Positions 17,520 to 26,400 of a DNA stretch of 64,000 nt are shown here, piece after piece. A program made the translations under genes and the position numbers. Numbering within the stretch: position 1 is the first letter of the stretch; every line of letters starts with the position of its first letter. The notes beneath the pieces were generated by a model, which saw nothing but the letters and a program-made list of their open reading frames with translations, was not told the origin of the DNA and did not search any database. Source of the DNA: Burkholderia sp. 4M9327F10. GTDB taxonomy: Bacteria > Pseudomonadota > Gammaproteobacteria > Burkholderiales > Burkholderiaceae. The stretch lies in contig NZ_SCNV01000031.1 in assembly GCF_005503145.1 (NCBI RefSeq), forward strand, positions 1 through 64,000, written 5' to 3'.

Positions 17520-18902
17520 TCAGTCAATCGGCCGGCCTGCCGTTTCGCGGATAAACGGCAGCGGCAGCAACGACACCAGCCCGCAGCCGATCAGATACCA
17601 CGCGGGCGCCAGCGTATTGCCCGTCAGCTGGATCAGCCAGGTCGCGAAGAACTGCGCGAAGCCGCCGAAAATCGACACGCCGAGGCAGTAGACAATCGAC
17701 ATCCCGGTCGCCCGGATTTCGCGCGGAAACATCTCCGGCAACATCACGATGTTCGGCACGGCGGTGAACGCCACCAGTACGGCAAGCACGGCGACAACCG
17801 CCAGCAACATGGGCACCGTCGGCGAAGCATTGATCAGCATGAAGGCCGGATAGACGGCCGCGATCAGCAGGACCCGCGAGATCCACAGCACGCGCTTGCG
17901 GCCCACGCGGTCGGACAAGGCACCCGCGAACGGCGACAGGATCACGGTGACGAAGGCTGCGGTCCATGAGGCCCAGAGCGCGAGCGACATCGGCAGATGG
18001 AGAATGCGGATCGCGTATGTCGACAGGTAAAACAGCACGATGTAGTTCGCCGCCGTGCCGCCGATCGTCGTTACGACGCCAGTCGCGATGACGCCCAGGT
18101 GCGAGCGAAAGATTTCGCGCACCGGCTGGGCATGCGCTGCGGAGACCGCAGCGTGTGCTCCGTCCGCGCTATCCGCCGCGAGAGGCAAGGTCTCGTTGAG
18201 GTGACGGCGAATATAAACGCCGATCGGTCCCATCGCCATGCCGATCACAAACGGCACGCGCCAGCCCCAGCTTTCGAGCGCCGCGGTGGACAGCCACGCC
18301 GCCAGCGCGACGCCGAGCAGCGAGCCGCACACGGTATTCAGGCCCTGGCTCACGAACTGCCAGCTGCCGTAGAAACCGCGCGTCTTGTCGCTGCCGTATT
18401 CCATCAGCAGCGAAGTGGACGCGCCGATCTCGCCGCCCAGCGCAAAGCCCTGAATCAGGCGCGCGAGAATCACCAGCAGCGGCGCGGCCAGGCCAATCGC
18501 CGCATAAGCAGGTGCAAAGGCGATGATCGCCGAGCCGAGCGTCATCAGCCACAGCGTGAGACTCATCGCCGCCTTGCGGCCGGCGCGGTCCGCATAGGCG
18601 CCGAGCACCACGCCGCCCACCGGCCGCATGATGAAGCCCACCCCAAACGTGCCCACCGCCAGCATCAGCTGCGCAAGCTGCCCTTCAACCGGGAAATACA
18701 GCTTGCCGATGATGGTGGCGAAAAAGCTGTAGATCGTGAAATCGAAGAACTCGAGGCCGTTGCCGAGCGTGATCGCAGCAATCGCTTTGGCGTGGCCCGC
18801 CCGGCTTCGCGGCAGCGGCACGGCCGCAGCGTCGCGCGACAGGCCGCTTGCGGCCAGTTCCTGTGCACCCGCTGAAGGATGGGGTGTAGCGGAATAGTCC
18901 AT
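17520..18902 (-). CDS. MHS-type MFS transporter (metabolite:H+ symporter)
   Basis: A 460-residue MFS protein with the metabolite:H+ symporter hallmarks NGLEFFDFTIYSFFATIIG (segment 1) and GAYADRAGRKAAMSLTLWLM (loop 2-3), plus RLIQGFALGGEIGASTSLLMEY (segment 4). Relatives carry carboxylates such as citrate, shikimate and alpha-ketoglutarate or aromatic acids. It lies 73 bp behind the M20 amidohydrolase on the same strand, suggesting uptake of the N-acyl compound or acid handled by that enzyme. The 73-bp gap carries a 12-bp direct repeat. Substrate identity is inferred only from context. Confidence 0.92.
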   Translation of the reverse strand: MDYSATPHPSAGAQELAASGLSRDAAAVPLPRSRAGHAKAIAAITLGNGLEFFDFTIYSFFATIIGKLYFPVEGQLAQLMLAVGTFGVGFIMRPVGGVVLGAYADRAGRKAAMSLTLWLMTLGSAIIAFAPAYAAIGLAAPLLVILARLIQGFALGGEIGASTSLLMEYGSDKTRGFYGSWQFVSQGLNTVCGSLLGVALAAWLSTAALESWGWRVPFVIGMAMGPIGVYIRRHLNETLPLAADSADGAHAAVSAAHAQPVREIFRSHLGVIATGVVTTIGGTAANYIVLFYLSTYAIRILHLPMSLALWASWTAAFVTVILSPFAGALSDRVGRKRVLWISRVLLIAAVYPAFMLINASPTVPMLLAVVAVLAVLVAFTAVPNIVMLPEMFPREIRATGMSIVYCLGVSIFGGFAQFFATWLIQLTGNTLAPAWYLIGCGLVSLLPLPFIRETAGRPID

Positions 18903-18934
18903 ATGTGTCTCCTCCCAGATGTCCTGCTGCGACG

Positions 18935-18977
18935 CGACTCACTGCGCGACTCACTGCGCGACCCACTGCGCTCACTC
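18935..18977. repeat. Short direct repeat ACTCACTGCGCG
   Basis: Three near-identical 12-bp units (CGACTCACTGCG, CGACTCACTGCG, CGACCCACTGCG) and a truncated fourth lie between the M20 hydrolase stop and the MHS transporter start. This is simple tandem duplication in an intra-operon gap, with no evident function. Confidence 0.7.
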
Positions 18978-20148
18978 ACACGAGAAACGCCTCGGTAAGC
19001 CGCACCCAATACGCCGCGCCGCTCGCGAGGCAGTCGTCGTTGAAGTCGTAGCCCGGGTTGTGCACCATGCAGCCGCCCTCGCCGTCGCCATTGCCGATGA
19101 TCAGATAGCTGCCCGCACACTGTTCGAGCAGGAACGCAAAGTCTTCGCTGCCCGTGAGCGGCTGCATATCCGGAATCAGACCGGTTTCGCCGAGCCAGTC
19201 GCGTGCGACCTGCTGCGCGAAGCCGGTCATGGCGGCGTCGTTGACGAGCACCGGATAACGCCGCTGATAATCGACCTCGGCCCGCGCGCCGTAGACGGCG
19301 GCCTGCGCTTCCACCACCTCGGTGATGCGCGTTTGCAGATAGTCGCGAACCTCGGGGCGCAGCGCGCGCACCGAGAGGCGCATCTCGGCCGTTTCGGGAA
19401 TGACGTTCGGCGCTTCGCCGGCATGGATCGCGCCGACCGTGATGATCGCCATGTCGAGCGGCGCGATATTGCGCGAGACGATGCTCTGCAGCGCGAGCAC
19501 GATCTGCGCGCAGACGACGACCGGATCGACCGCCTTGTGCGGCATTGCACCGTGGCCGCCGCGGCCCGTTACCTTGACGATCACCGTATCCGACGAGGCC
19601 ATGAACGAGCCCGGCCGGAAGCCGAATTTGCCGGTCGGATAGCCGGGCATGTTGTGCATGGCGAACACCGCATCGCACGGGAATGCCTCGAACAGGCCGT
19701 CTTCGAGCATTTTTCGGGCGCCTGCCTGGCCCTCTTCAGCCGGCTGGAAAACCAGGTTCAGGGTGCCGTCGAACGACTTTGAGCGGGCAAGGTGCTTGGC
19801 CGCGGCGAGCAGCATCGCGGTGTGGCCGTCGTGGCCGCACGCGTGCATCTTGCCGGGAATCTTGCTGGCATACGGCAGGCCGGTCTGTTCGTGGATCGGC
19901 AAGGCGTCCATGTCGGCGCGCAAGCCGAGCCGCTTCGTGCCGTGGCCGACTTTCAACTGGCCCACCACGCCGGTTTGCCCCAGCCCGCGGCGCACTGTAT
20001 AGCCCCACTCCTGCAGACGCTCGGCCACCAGATCGGCAGTGGCGAATTCTTCATACGCAAGCTCAGGGTGCGCGTGGATACGGCGGCGCAGGGCGATCAT
20101 TTCTTCTTCGAGATCGGCGATGCCCGCCGGAATGGCCATGGTGTTCAC
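18976..20148 (-). CDS. M20D amidohydrolase (hippurate hydrolase-like)
   Basis: A 390-residue metallohydrolase of the M20D family, which removes acyl groups from N-acyl amino acids such as hippurate or indole-acetyl amino acids. Metal ligands are visible in KMHACGHDGHTAML (about 100-113), AEEGQAGA (about 137-144), and the late GSEDFAFLLE. GLRADMDALPIHEQTG is the conserved strand before the metal site. A GTG start at 20148 has GGAG 8 bp upstream; an ATG three codons later is possible. It leads an apparent operon with the MHS symporter at 17520-18902 and is divergent from the LysR at 20268. Confidence 0.94.
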   Translation of the reverse strand: MNTMAIPAGIADLEEEMIALRRRIHAHPELAYEEFATADLVAERLQEWGYTVRRGLGQTGVVGQLKVGHGTKRLGLRADMDALPIHEQTGLPYASKIPGKMHACGHDGHTAMLLAAAKHLARSKSFDGTLNLVFQPAEEGQAGARKMLEDGLFEAFPCDAVFAMHNMPGYPTGKFGFRPGSFMASSDTVIVKVTGRGGHGAMPHKAVDPVVVCAQIVLALQSIVSRNIAPLDMAIITVGAIHAGEAPNVIPETAEMRLSVRALRPEVRDYLQTRITEVVEAQAAVYGARAEVDYQRRYPVLVNDAAMTGFAQQVARDWLGETGLIPDMQPLTGSEDFAFLLEQCAGSYLIIGNGDGEGGCMVHNPGYDFNDDCLASGAAYWVRLTEAFLV

Positions 20149-20267
20149 GATGCTGTCTCCGTCAATGAATGCGTGAACTCAGGATAACGAGGCCGATTTT
20201 TGACGGGCAGGCGTAGAATCGTCGCGGCGGCAACCCGTGGTTGCCACCCTCCTCTCGCTTCGATCAG

Positions 20268-21218
20268 ATGAAACTCCATCAACTCAACACCTTGGCGGCA
20301 ATTGCCGATACCGGCAGTATCCGGGCAGCAGCGCGCACCCTGGGGCTGTCGCCGGCCGCCGTGACCAAGGCGGTACGCGAGCTGGAAGCCGATCTGCGGG
20401 CGCCACTGGTGATTCGCAGCGCGAGCGGCGTGGCGTTCACCGAGTTCGGCCGCGCGCTGGTCGTACATGCGCGGCTCGTGCTCGGGCAACTGCAGCGGGC
20501 CGAGGCGGAAATCGAGGCATTGCGCGGAGCCGCGGCGGGGAAACTGTCGATTGGCGTCACGCCGTGGATCGCACTGACCTTCCTGCCGCCGACGGTGCAG
20601 CGTTTCCGCCAGCGTATGCCGGAGGTGCAACTGGAGTTCTTCGAGGGGCTGCTGGCGGTCGTGCAGCCGCGCTTGCGCGACGGCAGCCTGGACTTTTCGA
20701 TCGGACGCCCGCCCCCTGCTTCGCCGCAATCGGAATTTCACAACGTGCCGCTGTTTTCGACGCATTCGGCCGTGGTGGCAAGACGCGATCATCCGAAGGC
20801 CGGATGCCGCACCCTGCTCGAACTCGAAGACGCCGAATGGGTGCTGAACTGGGACCCGGCGAGCCGCGAGTCGATTTCAGACAACGTGTTCGGACAACGC
20901 GGCATGAAAGTGCCGCATACGATACACCTCGCGCATTCGCTGGCAATCGTGCTTGGGTTGCTGGCGCATACGGACATGCTCAGTATCTTTCCCTGGCCGC
21001 TGGTCGAGGTCTGCAGTACGAAGGAAAATCTGTGGGCGTTGCCGCTGCGCGAAACGGTGGACGAGACCATGGTCAGCATTACGTCACGGCGCGGCGCGCC
21101 GACGAGTCCGGCTGCCGCGTGTTTTCTCGACTGCCTGCGCGAAGTGATCGATGAAGGCGCACACTCGAAGGACGCCGAGCAGCGCAGGCTGTTTCATTCG
21201 ATCGAGCTGCTGCTGTAG
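20268..21218 (+). CDS. LysR-family transcriptional regulator
   Basis: A 316-residue LysR protein with an N-terminal winged helix (KLHQLNTLAAIADTGSIRAA, then LSPAAVTKAVRELEADL). The C-terminal effector domain includes FSIGRPPPASPQSEFHNVPL. It resembles the TdcA/AbgR-type group: AbgR controls the aminobenzoyl-glutamate M20 hydrolase, which fits its divergent position from the M20D gene at 18976-20148. The effector is inferred from context. The intergenic space to the hydrolase start is about 120 bp and should hold both promoters. Confidence 0.93.
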   Translation: MKLHQLNTLAAIADTGSIRAAARTLGLSPAAVTKAVRELEADLRAPLVIRSASGVAFTEFGRALVVHARLVLGQLQRAEAEIEALRGAAAGKLSIGVTPWIALTFLPPTVQRFRQRMPEVQLEFFEGLLAVVQPRLRDGSLDFSIGRPPPASPQSEFHNVPLFSTHSAVVARRDHPKAGCRTLLELEDAEWVLNWDPASRESISDNVFGQRGMKVPHTIHLAHSLAIVLGLLAHTDMLSIFPWPLVEVCSTKENLWALPLRETVDETMVSITSRRGAPTSPAAACFLDCLREVIDEGAHSKDAEQRRLFHSIELLL

Positions 21219-21317
21219 CCACGCGGCGCCTGGCCCGGCGGCGCGATGCCGGCGCCGCATTGAAGCCATGACAGCCGCGCGGTCTCGCGCCGGCTTCGTC
21301 CGCCATGCAGCCATCGC

Positions 21318-22211
21318 TCAATCCAGAAACTCCGCCGCCCGCTTGCGCAGCGCCGTGCCGAAATCGTCCAGCCAACCAATCGAGAGGCGCCAGCTCTGCC
21401 AGTACAGGTCCACATCGATCGGCTTGCCCGGCGCCATGTCCACCAGTTCGCCGTTTGCCAGTTGCGCCGCGATCATCCGCTCCGGGCACAGGCCCCACCC
21501 CATCCCGTTCGCACAGGCTCGCAGGAAGCCCGCGACGTGTGGAATCCAGTGCAGCGGCGGATCGACTTCCGCCCGCGTAATCCGGCGCATGAAGCGCTTC
21601 TGCAACTGGTCCTTCGGATTGAAGTCGACGCAGGGCGCACGCCGCAACGACTCGCGTGTCACGCCGTCGGCAAAATAACGCTCGAAGAAAGCCGGCGCGC
21701 ATACCGCCAGATAGCGCATCCGGCCAAGCCGCACCGAGCGGCAACCCTGCACCGGTTCGGCCTGCGTCGTGACCGCGCCCTGCACGCTGCCGTCGCGAAT
21801 CCGCTGCGCGGTGTGGTCCTGATCGTCGATCACGAGATCGAGCAGCATCTCGCGCTCCACGCAAAACCCGGCCACCGCATCGATAAACCAGGTGCCCACG
21901 CTGTCGTCGTTGACCGCAACCCGCAAGGTCGGCCACGCTTCAACCAGTGCCCCCGGCATCGCCGGCAAGCGCCCCGTCAGCTCGGACTCGAGCAGTTGCA
22001 CGCGTTCCGTATGCCGGCACAGCAGTGCGCCGGACGTGGTCGCCACGCACGGCTGCCCGCGTTTGACCAGCACGCTGCCCACCCGCTCCTCGAGCAGCTT
22101 CACGCGCTGCGAGACCGCCGAGGGCGTCACGTTCAGTGCGCTCGCCGCACGGTCGAACGAACCGTGGCGCACCACTGCGGCCAGCGCATCGAGCAAGGCA
22201 TAGTCGAGCAT
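21318..22211 (-). CDS. argP: ArgP-like LysR regulator of LysE/ArgO export
   Basis: A 297-residue LysR regulator beginning MLDYALLDALAAVVRHGSFD, closely matching the ArgP/IciA N-terminus (AASALNVTPSAVSQRVKLLEE). ArgP senses lysine and arginine and activates the basic amino acid exporter gene argO. It is divergent from the argO/lysE gene at 22310 with about 98 bp between them, the classic arrangement. The C-terminal effector domain holds PHVAGFLRACANGMGWGLCP, also ArgP-like. The assignment rests on both sequence and context. Confidence 0.93.
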   Translation of the reverse strand: MLDYALLDALAAVVRHGSFDRAASALNVTPSAVSQRVKLLEERVGSVLVKRGQPCVATTSGALLCRHTERVQLLESELTGRLPAMPGALVEAWPTLRVAVNDDSVGTWFIDAVAGFCVEREMLLDLVIDDQDHTAQRIRDGSVQGAVTTQAEPVQGCRSVRLGRMRYLAVCAPAFFERYFADGVTRESLRRAPCVDFNPKDQLQKRFMRRITRAEVDPPLHWIPHVAGFLRACANGMGWGLCPERMIAAQLANGELVDMAPGKPIDVDLYWQSWRLSIGWLDDFGTALRKRAAEFLD

Positions 22212-22309
22212 TAGCGTTCCTTAATCGGCATTAACTAAATTAGCTTCTCTTACGAGGCACGAACCCGCAGACTAGCGCCAATTCGTCTCACCCGTCTACC
22301 GGATTGCTT

Positions 22310-22966
22310 ATGGACTGGCTCGCTTTCTCCCACGGAGCGGCGCTGTGCGCGTCGCTGATCGTCACCATCGGGGCGCAAAACGCCTTCGTGCTGCGGCAAG
22401 GCATCATGCGCTCGCACGTCGGCAAGATCGTGCTGCTGTGCATGCTGTCGGACTTCATTCTGATCGCCGCGGGCGTCGGCGGCGCCTCGGTGCTGGTCGA
22501 ACGCTATCCGGTGTTCGTGCATACCATGCTGTATGTGGGACTCGCCTATCTCGCGTGGTTCGGCCTCAGCGCGCTGCGCCGCGCGGTGCAGCCCGGCCAC
22601 GCCGTCATGGAAGTCGAGACGCCCGGCCAGCCGGCCCCGGCTGGCGCCACGCCAGCGCCAGCGCCCACGCCCGCAGCACGCGGCGCGATGCCGATTGTCC
22701 TGATGACGCTCGCCTTCACCTGGCTCAACCCGCACGTCTATCTCGACACGTTTCTGCTGATCGGCACGGCCGGCGCCCGCGAGGCCGCAGACGGCCGGGT
22801 CGCCTTCGCACTCGGCGCCATGGCGGTCAGCGCAGTGTGGTTCGTCGGCCTCGGCTATGGCGCCCGTATGCTCGCCCCGCTGTTTCGCCGCGCCATGGCC
22901 TGGCGCGTGCTGGATGGTGCGATCGGCAGCATGATCCTGCTGCTGGCCGTCACGCAGCTGCGCTAG
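22310..22966 (+). CDS. argO: LysE/ArgO-family basic amino acid exporter
   Basis: A 218-residue LysE-family inner-membrane exporter with about six hydrophobic segments. The N-terminus has the family signature SLIVTIGAQNAFVLRQGIMR, and the central LMTLAFTWLNPHVYLDTFLL is also diagnostic. It exports arginine and/or lysine. The ATG at 22310 (MDWLAFS) is preferred over an upstream TTG six bases earlier. It is divergent from argP, its expected activator. A strong intrinsic terminator follows at 23018-23061. A Pro/Ala-rich loop (about residues 105-125) is longer than usual. Confidence 0.95.
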   Translation: MDWLAFSHGAALCASLIVTIGAQNAFVLRQGIMRSHVGKIVLLCMLSDFILIAAGVGGASVLVERYPVFVHTMLYVGLAYLAWFGLSALRRAVQPGHAVMEVETPGQPAPAGATPAPAPTPAARGAMPIVLMTLAFTWLNPHVYLDTFLLIGTAGAREAADGRVAFALGAMAVSAVWFVGLGYGARMLAPLFRRAMAWRVLDGAIGSMILLLAVTQLR

Positions 22967-23017
22967 ATGGGATAGCGAATCCGCCGCGCCGCGGGCGACA
23001 CACCCAGCGGCACAACA

Positions 23018-23061
23018 AACGGGGCGGGAAGCCGTAGAATCGGGCTTTCCGCCCCGTTTTC
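23018..23061 (+). terminator. Intrinsic terminator after argO
   Basis: AAACGGGGCGG-GAAGCC and GGGCTTT-CCGCCCCGTTTT form a long GC-rich hairpin with a GTAGAATC loop, ending in a T-run. It lies about 50 bp after the argO stop codon and just upstream of the LysR gene at 23081. Confidence 0.85.
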
Positions 23062-23080
23062 GTTGCAGGCTGCCGCCCTC

Positions 23081-23989
23081 ATGGTCAATCCGACGCACTT
23101 CGATCTGCATTCACTGCGCGTCTTCCTCGCGGTTGCCGAAACCGGCAGCCTGACCCGCGCCGCCGAGCGCTGCCACATGACGCTTTCGGCGATCAGCAAA
23201 CGCATCGCCGACCTCGAACGCGCCACCGATTGCGCCCTGCTGGTGCGCCACCCGCGCGGCGTCGAACTGACACCCGCCGGCCACGGGCTGTTGAACCACG
23301 CGCTGCAGGTGCTCGATCAGGTCAACCGGATGGCGAGCGAAATGAGCGATTTCGCGGTCGGCGTGCGCGGCCATGTGCGGGTCTGGGCCAACACCTCGGC
23401 GGTCGTGCAGTTCCTGCCCACGGATCTGCAGCGCTTTCTGGCCGTCAACCCAAGCATCAGGATCACGCTCGAAGAGCGCCTGAGCAGCGAAGTGATCGAA
23501 GCCCTGGGCGCCGGCCGCACCGACCTCGGCATCTTTGCCGACAACGTGCCGGCGCCGCTGGTCGACAAGCGCCTGTACCGGCGCGACCAGCTGGTTCTGC
23601 TGGTCCCGGCGGGCCATGCACTGGCCGGCCTCACACAGATTGCGTTTGCCGACACGCTCGACTACGACTATGTCGGCCTGAATAGCGGCAGTTCGCTGCT
23701 GCTGCGCCTGATGGACGCGGCGCTCGCCGCCGAGCGGCCGCTGCGGCTCAGGGTCCAGGTGAGCAGCTTCGACGGCATCAGCCGGATGATCGAAGCGGGT
23801 CTGGGCATCGGCATCCTCCCCGCCGCGGCCGTGCGGCCGGAAATCCTCGAGGCCGGCCTGCGCGCGGTGCAACTGACCGATGCCTGGGCCGAACGCACGC
23901 TGTGGATCGCGGCCAAACAGGCCGACGCGCTGACACCGGAAGCCGCCAGGCTGTTCGAGTTCATGACCGGCACGCCCGAGGCGCAATAG
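23081..23989 (+). CDS. LysR-family transcriptional regulator
   Basis: A 302-residue LysR protein starting MVNPTHFDLHSLRVFLAVAE, with the helix-turn-helix AAERCHMTLSAISKRIADLE and an effector domain with LGIFADNVPAPLVDKRLYRR. It is upstream of and co-directional with the class III CoA-transferase and the HMG-CoA-lyase-like gene, so it is their likely regulator. The ATG at 23081 was preferred to an in-frame ATG at 23063, which lies at the base of the argO terminator. The 170-bp gap that follows holds degenerate AATAGCCG repeats and a small hairpin at 24059-24077. Confidence 0.93.
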   Translation: MVNPTHFDLHSLRVFLAVAETGSLTRAAERCHMTLSAISKRIADLERATDCALLVRHPRGVELTPAGHGLLNHALQVLDQVNRMASEMSDFAVGVRGHVRVWANTSAVVQFLPTDLQRFLAVNPSIRITLEERLSSEVIEALGAGRTDLGIFADNVPAPLVDKRLYRRDQLVLLVPAGHALAGLTQIAFADTLDYDYVGLNSGSSLLLRLMDAALAAERPLRLRVQVSSFDGISRMIEAGLGIGILPAAAVRPEILEAGLRAVQLTDAWAERTLWIAAKQADALTPEAARLFEFMTGTPEAQ

Positions 23990-24058
23990 TCCCGCAATGG
24001 CCGATCAATAGCCGCTCAATAAGCCGCCATAACCCTGCAATAGCCGCCCCGCCCTGCG

Positions 24059-24077
24059 CCTTTCCCTCGGGGAAAGG
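24059..24077. other. Hairpin in the LysR-CoA-transferase gap
   Basis: CCTTTCCC and GGGAAAGG form a perfect 8-bp stem with a TCG loop. It could be a weak terminator after the LysR gene or a regulatory element of the downstream operon; there is no clear T-run. Confidence 0.4.
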
Positions 24078-24160
24078 GTTCGTGACCATTCCGACATTCC
24101 CAGCGCAGCCGTTCGCGCGCACCATCCTTCTCAATGCAACACACAGGATGGAGACGAAGC

Positions 24161-25351
24161 ATGACTGGACCGCTCGACGGAATCCGCGTCCTCGAACTCG
24201 GACAACTGATTGCCGGCCCGTTTGCGAGCCGCATGCTGTCCGAATTCGGCGCCGACGTCATCAAGATCGAACCGCCGGGCACCGGCGACCCGCTGCGCAA
24301 ATGGCGCATGCTGCACGACGGCACCTCGGTGTGGTGGGCCGCGCAATCTCGCAACAAGCGCTCGGTGACGCTCGACCTGCGCGACCCCGAAGGCCAGGCC
24401 ATCGCCCGGCGCCTCGCCACCGAGGCCGACGTGGTGATCGAGAATTTCCGGCCCGGCGCCCTCGAAGGCTGGGGCCTCGGCTGGGACACCCTGCATGAAC
24501 TGAACCCCAGGCTCGTGATGCTGCGCGTCTCCGGTTACGGCCAGAGCGGGCCCTATCGCGATCTGCCCGGCTTCGGCGTGATCGGCGAGGCGATGGGCGG
24601 CTTGCGTCATCTAAGCGGCGAACCGGGCCGCACGCCGGTGCGCGTGGGCATCTCGATCGGCGATTCGCTGGCCGCGCTGCATGGCGTGATCGGCATCCTG
24701 CTGGCGCTGCGCCATCGCGACCAGCAAGGCGGCGCGGGGCAGATGGTCGACGTGGCGCTGTACGAGTCGGTCTTCAACATGATGGAGAGCCTGCTGCCCG
24801 AGCACTCCGTGTTCGGCGCGGTGCGGCAAGCGGCGGGCAGCAGCCTGCCGGGCATCGCCCCTTCCAATGCCTACCGTTGCCAGGACGGCAAATACGCGCT
24901 GATCGCCGGCAATGGCGACAGTATCTTCCGCCGCCTGATGGAGGTGATCGAGCGTCCCGACCTCGCGGCCGACCCGGCGCTCGCGCAAAACGACGGCCGG
25001 GTGGCGCAGGTCGAGCGGCTCGATGCCGCGATCGGCGCATGGACCGCGCAGCGCCCGCTCGACGAGGTGCTGGCGCGGCTCAACGAAGCGCGCATTCCGG
25101 CCGGCAAGATCTACGACATCGCCGATATCGCCGCCGATCCGCACTACCGCGCCCGCGACATGATCGTCGACAGCACGCTCGCCGACGGCACGCCGGTGCA
25201 GCTCCCTGGCGTGCTGCCGAAGCTCGACGCCACACCCGGCACGATCCGCTCGCGCGCCCCGGCGCTCGGCGAACACACCGACGAAGTACTCGCCTCGCTC
25301 GGCGTCGACGCGGCCCAACGCAGCGCCTTGCGCGAGCGCGGCGTGATCTGA
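24161..25351 (+). CDS. Class III CoA-transferase (CaiB/BaiF family)
   Basis: A 396-residue class III CoA-transferase, which moves CoA between carboxylic acids. The N-terminus MTGPLDGIRVLELGQLIAGP and the segment FGADVIKIEPPGTGDPLR are typical. The conserved catalytic Asp region appears as YGQSGPYRDLPGFGVIGEAMGG, and the GGAGQMVDVALYESVFNMME helix follows. The ATG at 24161 has GGAGACGAAGC upstream. It is 25 bp from the HMG-CoA-lyase-like gene, so the pair is an operon. Together they suggest activation of a branched or dicarboxylic acid to its CoA ester and then C-C cleavage. Confidence 0.94.
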   Translation: MTGPLDGIRVLELGQLIAGPFASRMLSEFGADVIKIEPPGTGDPLRKWRMLHDGTSVWWAAQSRNKRSVTLDLRDPEGQAIARRLATEADVVIENFRPGALEGWGLGWDTLHELNPRLVMLRVSGYGQSGPYRDLPGFGVIGEAMGGLRHLSGEPGRTPVRVGISIGDSLAALHGVIGILLALRHRDQQGGAGQMVDVALYESVFNMMESLLPEHSVFGAVRQAAGSSLPGIAPSNAYRCQDGKYALIAGNGDSIFRRLMEVIERPDLAADPALAQNDGRVAQVERLDAAIGAWTAQRPLDEVLARLNEARIPAGKIYDIADIAADPHYRARDMIVDSTLADGTPVQLPGVLPKLDATPGTIRSRAPALGEHTDEVLASLGVDAAQRSALRERGVI

Positions 25352-25376
25352 CGCACCACCTGTACGGAGACCCACC

Positions 25377-26327
25377 ATGAGCGCTACCCGCCCCCGCCTG
25401 TACATACAGGAAGTCGCCACCCGCGACGGCTTCCAGAACGAAGCCCGCTTTATTGAAACCGACGACAAGATCGCCCTGATCGACCGCCTGAGCGCGTGCG
25501 GCTTTGCCAAGATCGAAGTCACCTCGTTCACCTCGCCGCGCGCCATTCCGGCGCTGCGCGACGCCGAAGCGGTGATGCAGCGCATTACGCGCCACCCCGG
25601 CGTCGGCTATACGGTGCTGGTGCCGAACGTGCGCGGCGCCGAGCGTGCGCTGTCGTGCGACGTCGATGAAGTCAATCTGGTCATGTCGGTGAGCGAGAGC
25701 CATAACCGCGCCAACCTGCGCATGAGCCGCGAGCAATCGTTCGCACAACTGCGCGATGTGATCGAAGTGGTAAGCAAGACACGTGTGGCCATCAACGTGT
25801 CGCTGTCGACCGCATTCGGTTGTCCGATGGAAGGCGATGTCGCCGAAGACGAGGTGCTCGGCTGGGTGTCACGCTTCGCCGCGCTCGGCGTGCACGGCGT
25901 GACGCTGTGCGACACGACCGGCATGGCGTACCCCAACCAGGTGCGGCAACTGGCGCAACGCACCCGCCAGGATTTTGCGCAACTCGAAACCACGCTGCAC
26001 TTTCACAATACGCGCGGCATGGCGCTCGCCAATACGCTGGCCGCGCTGGAAGCCGGGATCGACCGCTTTGATGCGTCGCTCGGCGGCCTCGGTGGCTGTC
26101 CTTACGCACCGGGGGCGACCGGGAATGTCTGCACCGAAGAACTCGTGCATATGCTCGAGCTGAACGGCTACGACACCGGTGTCGATCTGGGCCAGGCGCT
26201 GGAAGCCGCAGCGCATCTGCCGGGGTTGATCGGCCACGACGTGCCGAGCCAGCTGCTCAAGGCCGGCCGGCGGCTCGACCTGCATCCCGCGCCTGAGCTT
26301 GAGGAACAGCGTCCGTCGGCGGGCTGA
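25377..26327 (+). CDS. Hydroxymethylglutaryl-CoA lyase family protein
   Basis: A 316-residue HMGL-like TIM barrel that cleaves a 3-hydroxy-3-methylglutaryl-CoA-like thioester. The catalytic N-terminal motif EVATRDGFQNEARFIETDDK and the C-terminal signature GGLGGCPYAPGATGNVCTEE are clear. Metal-site residues include LHFHNTRGMA. It follows the CoA-transferase in an operon. Because the partner is a CoA-transferase, the true substrate may be a related hydroxyacyl-CoA such as citramalyl-CoA rather than HMG-CoA from leucine breakdown. No other leucine-degradation genes are nearby. Confidence 0.93.
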   Translation: MSATRPRLYIQEVATRDGFQNEARFIETDDKIALIDRLSACGFAKIEVTSFTSPRAIPALRDAEAVMQRITRHPGVGYTVLVPNVRGAERALSCDVDEVNLVMSVSESHNRANLRMSREQSFAQLRDVIEVVSKTRVAINVSLSTAFGCPMEGDVAEDEVLGWVSRFAALGVHGVTLCDTTGMAYPNQVRQLAQRTRQDFAQLETTLHFHNTRGMALANTLAALEAGIDRFDASLGGLGGCPYAPGATGNVCTEELVHMLELNGYDTGVDLGQALEAAAHLPGLIGHDVPSQLLKAGRRLDLHPAPELEEQRPSAG

Positions 26328-26371
26328 AGCGGCGGGCTGCGCAAGCGCCACGTGTGCGGGCGGTGTGAGCA

Positions 26372-26400
26372 TGGGCCCGTGAGACGGGTGGGCCTTTCTT
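26372..26400 (+). terminator. Possible intrinsic terminator after the lyase gene
   Basis: GGGCCCGT-GAG-ACGGGTGGGCC followed by TTTCTT forms an imperfect GC-rich hairpin with a short T-rich tail. It lies between the convergent HMGL-like and GH114 genes. Confidence 0.5.

Noticed and set aside
23018..23061. Riboswitch or lysine leader near argO
   Set aside because: The structure is a simple terminator hairpin downstream of argO; no lysine-riboswitch features were seen.
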